29,427 nucleotides of DNA from Candidatus Staskawiczbacteria bacterium (lineage in GTDB: Bacteria > Patescibacteriota > Minisyncoccia > Minisyncoccales > Staskawiczbacteraceae). A program made the position numbers and the translations under genes. Positions 29,398 through 29,427 of this stretch are shown here, one piece after another. Numbering within the stretch: the stretch's first letter is position 1; every line of letters starts with the position of its first letter. The notes under the pieces are model-generated. The model did no database searches. It was not told where the DNA came from and was given only the letters and a program-made list of their open reading frames with translations. The stretch spans positions 1-29,427 of the forward strand of contig CAINMG010000121.1 of assembly GCA_903850725.1 (NCBI GenBank). The letters run 5' to 3'.

Positions 29398-29427
29398 CTA
29401 TAATTTTGAAAACGGTAAGGATATAGG

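Noticed and set aside
1..29427. Alternative genetic code (UGA as Gly or Trp) as in some CPR lineages
   Set aside because: TGA terminates mutM and tsaE exactly at start codons of the next genes, and conserved Gly/Trp positions use normal codons.
1..29427. tRNA or rRNA genes
   Set aside because: No cloverleaf with GGTTCGA-type T arm or rRNA core segment was noticed on either strand.

Overview
This 29.4 kb window is AT-rich (about one third G+C by eye), densely packed, and uses the standard bacterial code: TGA ends mutM and tsaE. It looks like a chromosome segment of a Candidate Phyla Radiation (Patescibacteria) bacterium. The reasons are short housekeeping proteins, a stand-alone 5'-3' exonuclease, a degenerate DHH protein, a KhpB without a Jag-N domain, a PrgI/VirB4/VirB6-type locus with several VirB2-like membrane proteins, and many small palindromic repeats, some translated in frame. 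Taxonomy is inferred; no marker gene here fixes the lineage. The right edge (rpmH-rnpA-yidC-khpB) is the cluster usually found beside dnaA/oriC.

Layout. 1-1046: an orphan protein and rpsT. 1048-4861 (minus): a tight operon tsaE > 5'-3' exonuclease > HAMP/coiled-coil membrane protein > mutM > holA, with ATGA overlaps at two joints. 4942-5397: an autonomous orphan gene of higher G+C with its own promoter and terminator. 5455-9600 (plus): a DHH-like pseudoenzyme, a GspE/PilB ATPase, ruvB and a GNAT acetyltransferase. Two candidate minus-strand small RNAs with near-consensus promoters lie in front of pilB and ruvB, and a folded plus-strand RNA follows the acetyltransferase. 9756-12225: a LysM/M23 wall hydrolase diverges from rsmA, and rsmA is fused to a DUF559 nuclease-like domain carried between two copies of a palindromic repeat.

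12405-27665: a large plus-strand locus related to the Gram-positive type IV secretion core. It starts with an MNT/HEPN toxin-antitoxin pair, followed by a VirB6-like protein, a small acidic protein, PrgI, a TraC-like VirB4 N-domain, VirB4 ATPase, a small membrane protein, and three large proteins that share a signal peptide plus two-helix VirB2/TrbC-like anchor. The largest of the three is 1241 aa, very cysteine-rich, and appears to carry a circularly permuted M23 fold. The locus is interrupted by a minus-strand SPFH gene of different composition and by a GxxExxY gene flanked by inverted repeat arrays. No relaxase or VirD4 coupling protein is present here, so DNA conjugation is not supported by this window alone. 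A surface attachment, wall-remodelling or secretion machine is an alternative reading.

27713-29397 (minus): khpB, yidC, rnpA and the 3' part of rpmH. The strongest leads are the three pilin-anchored exoproteins with the permuted M23 domain, the two minus-strand sRNA candidates, and the DUF559 and GxxExxY cassettes, which look like small mobile nuclease modules.
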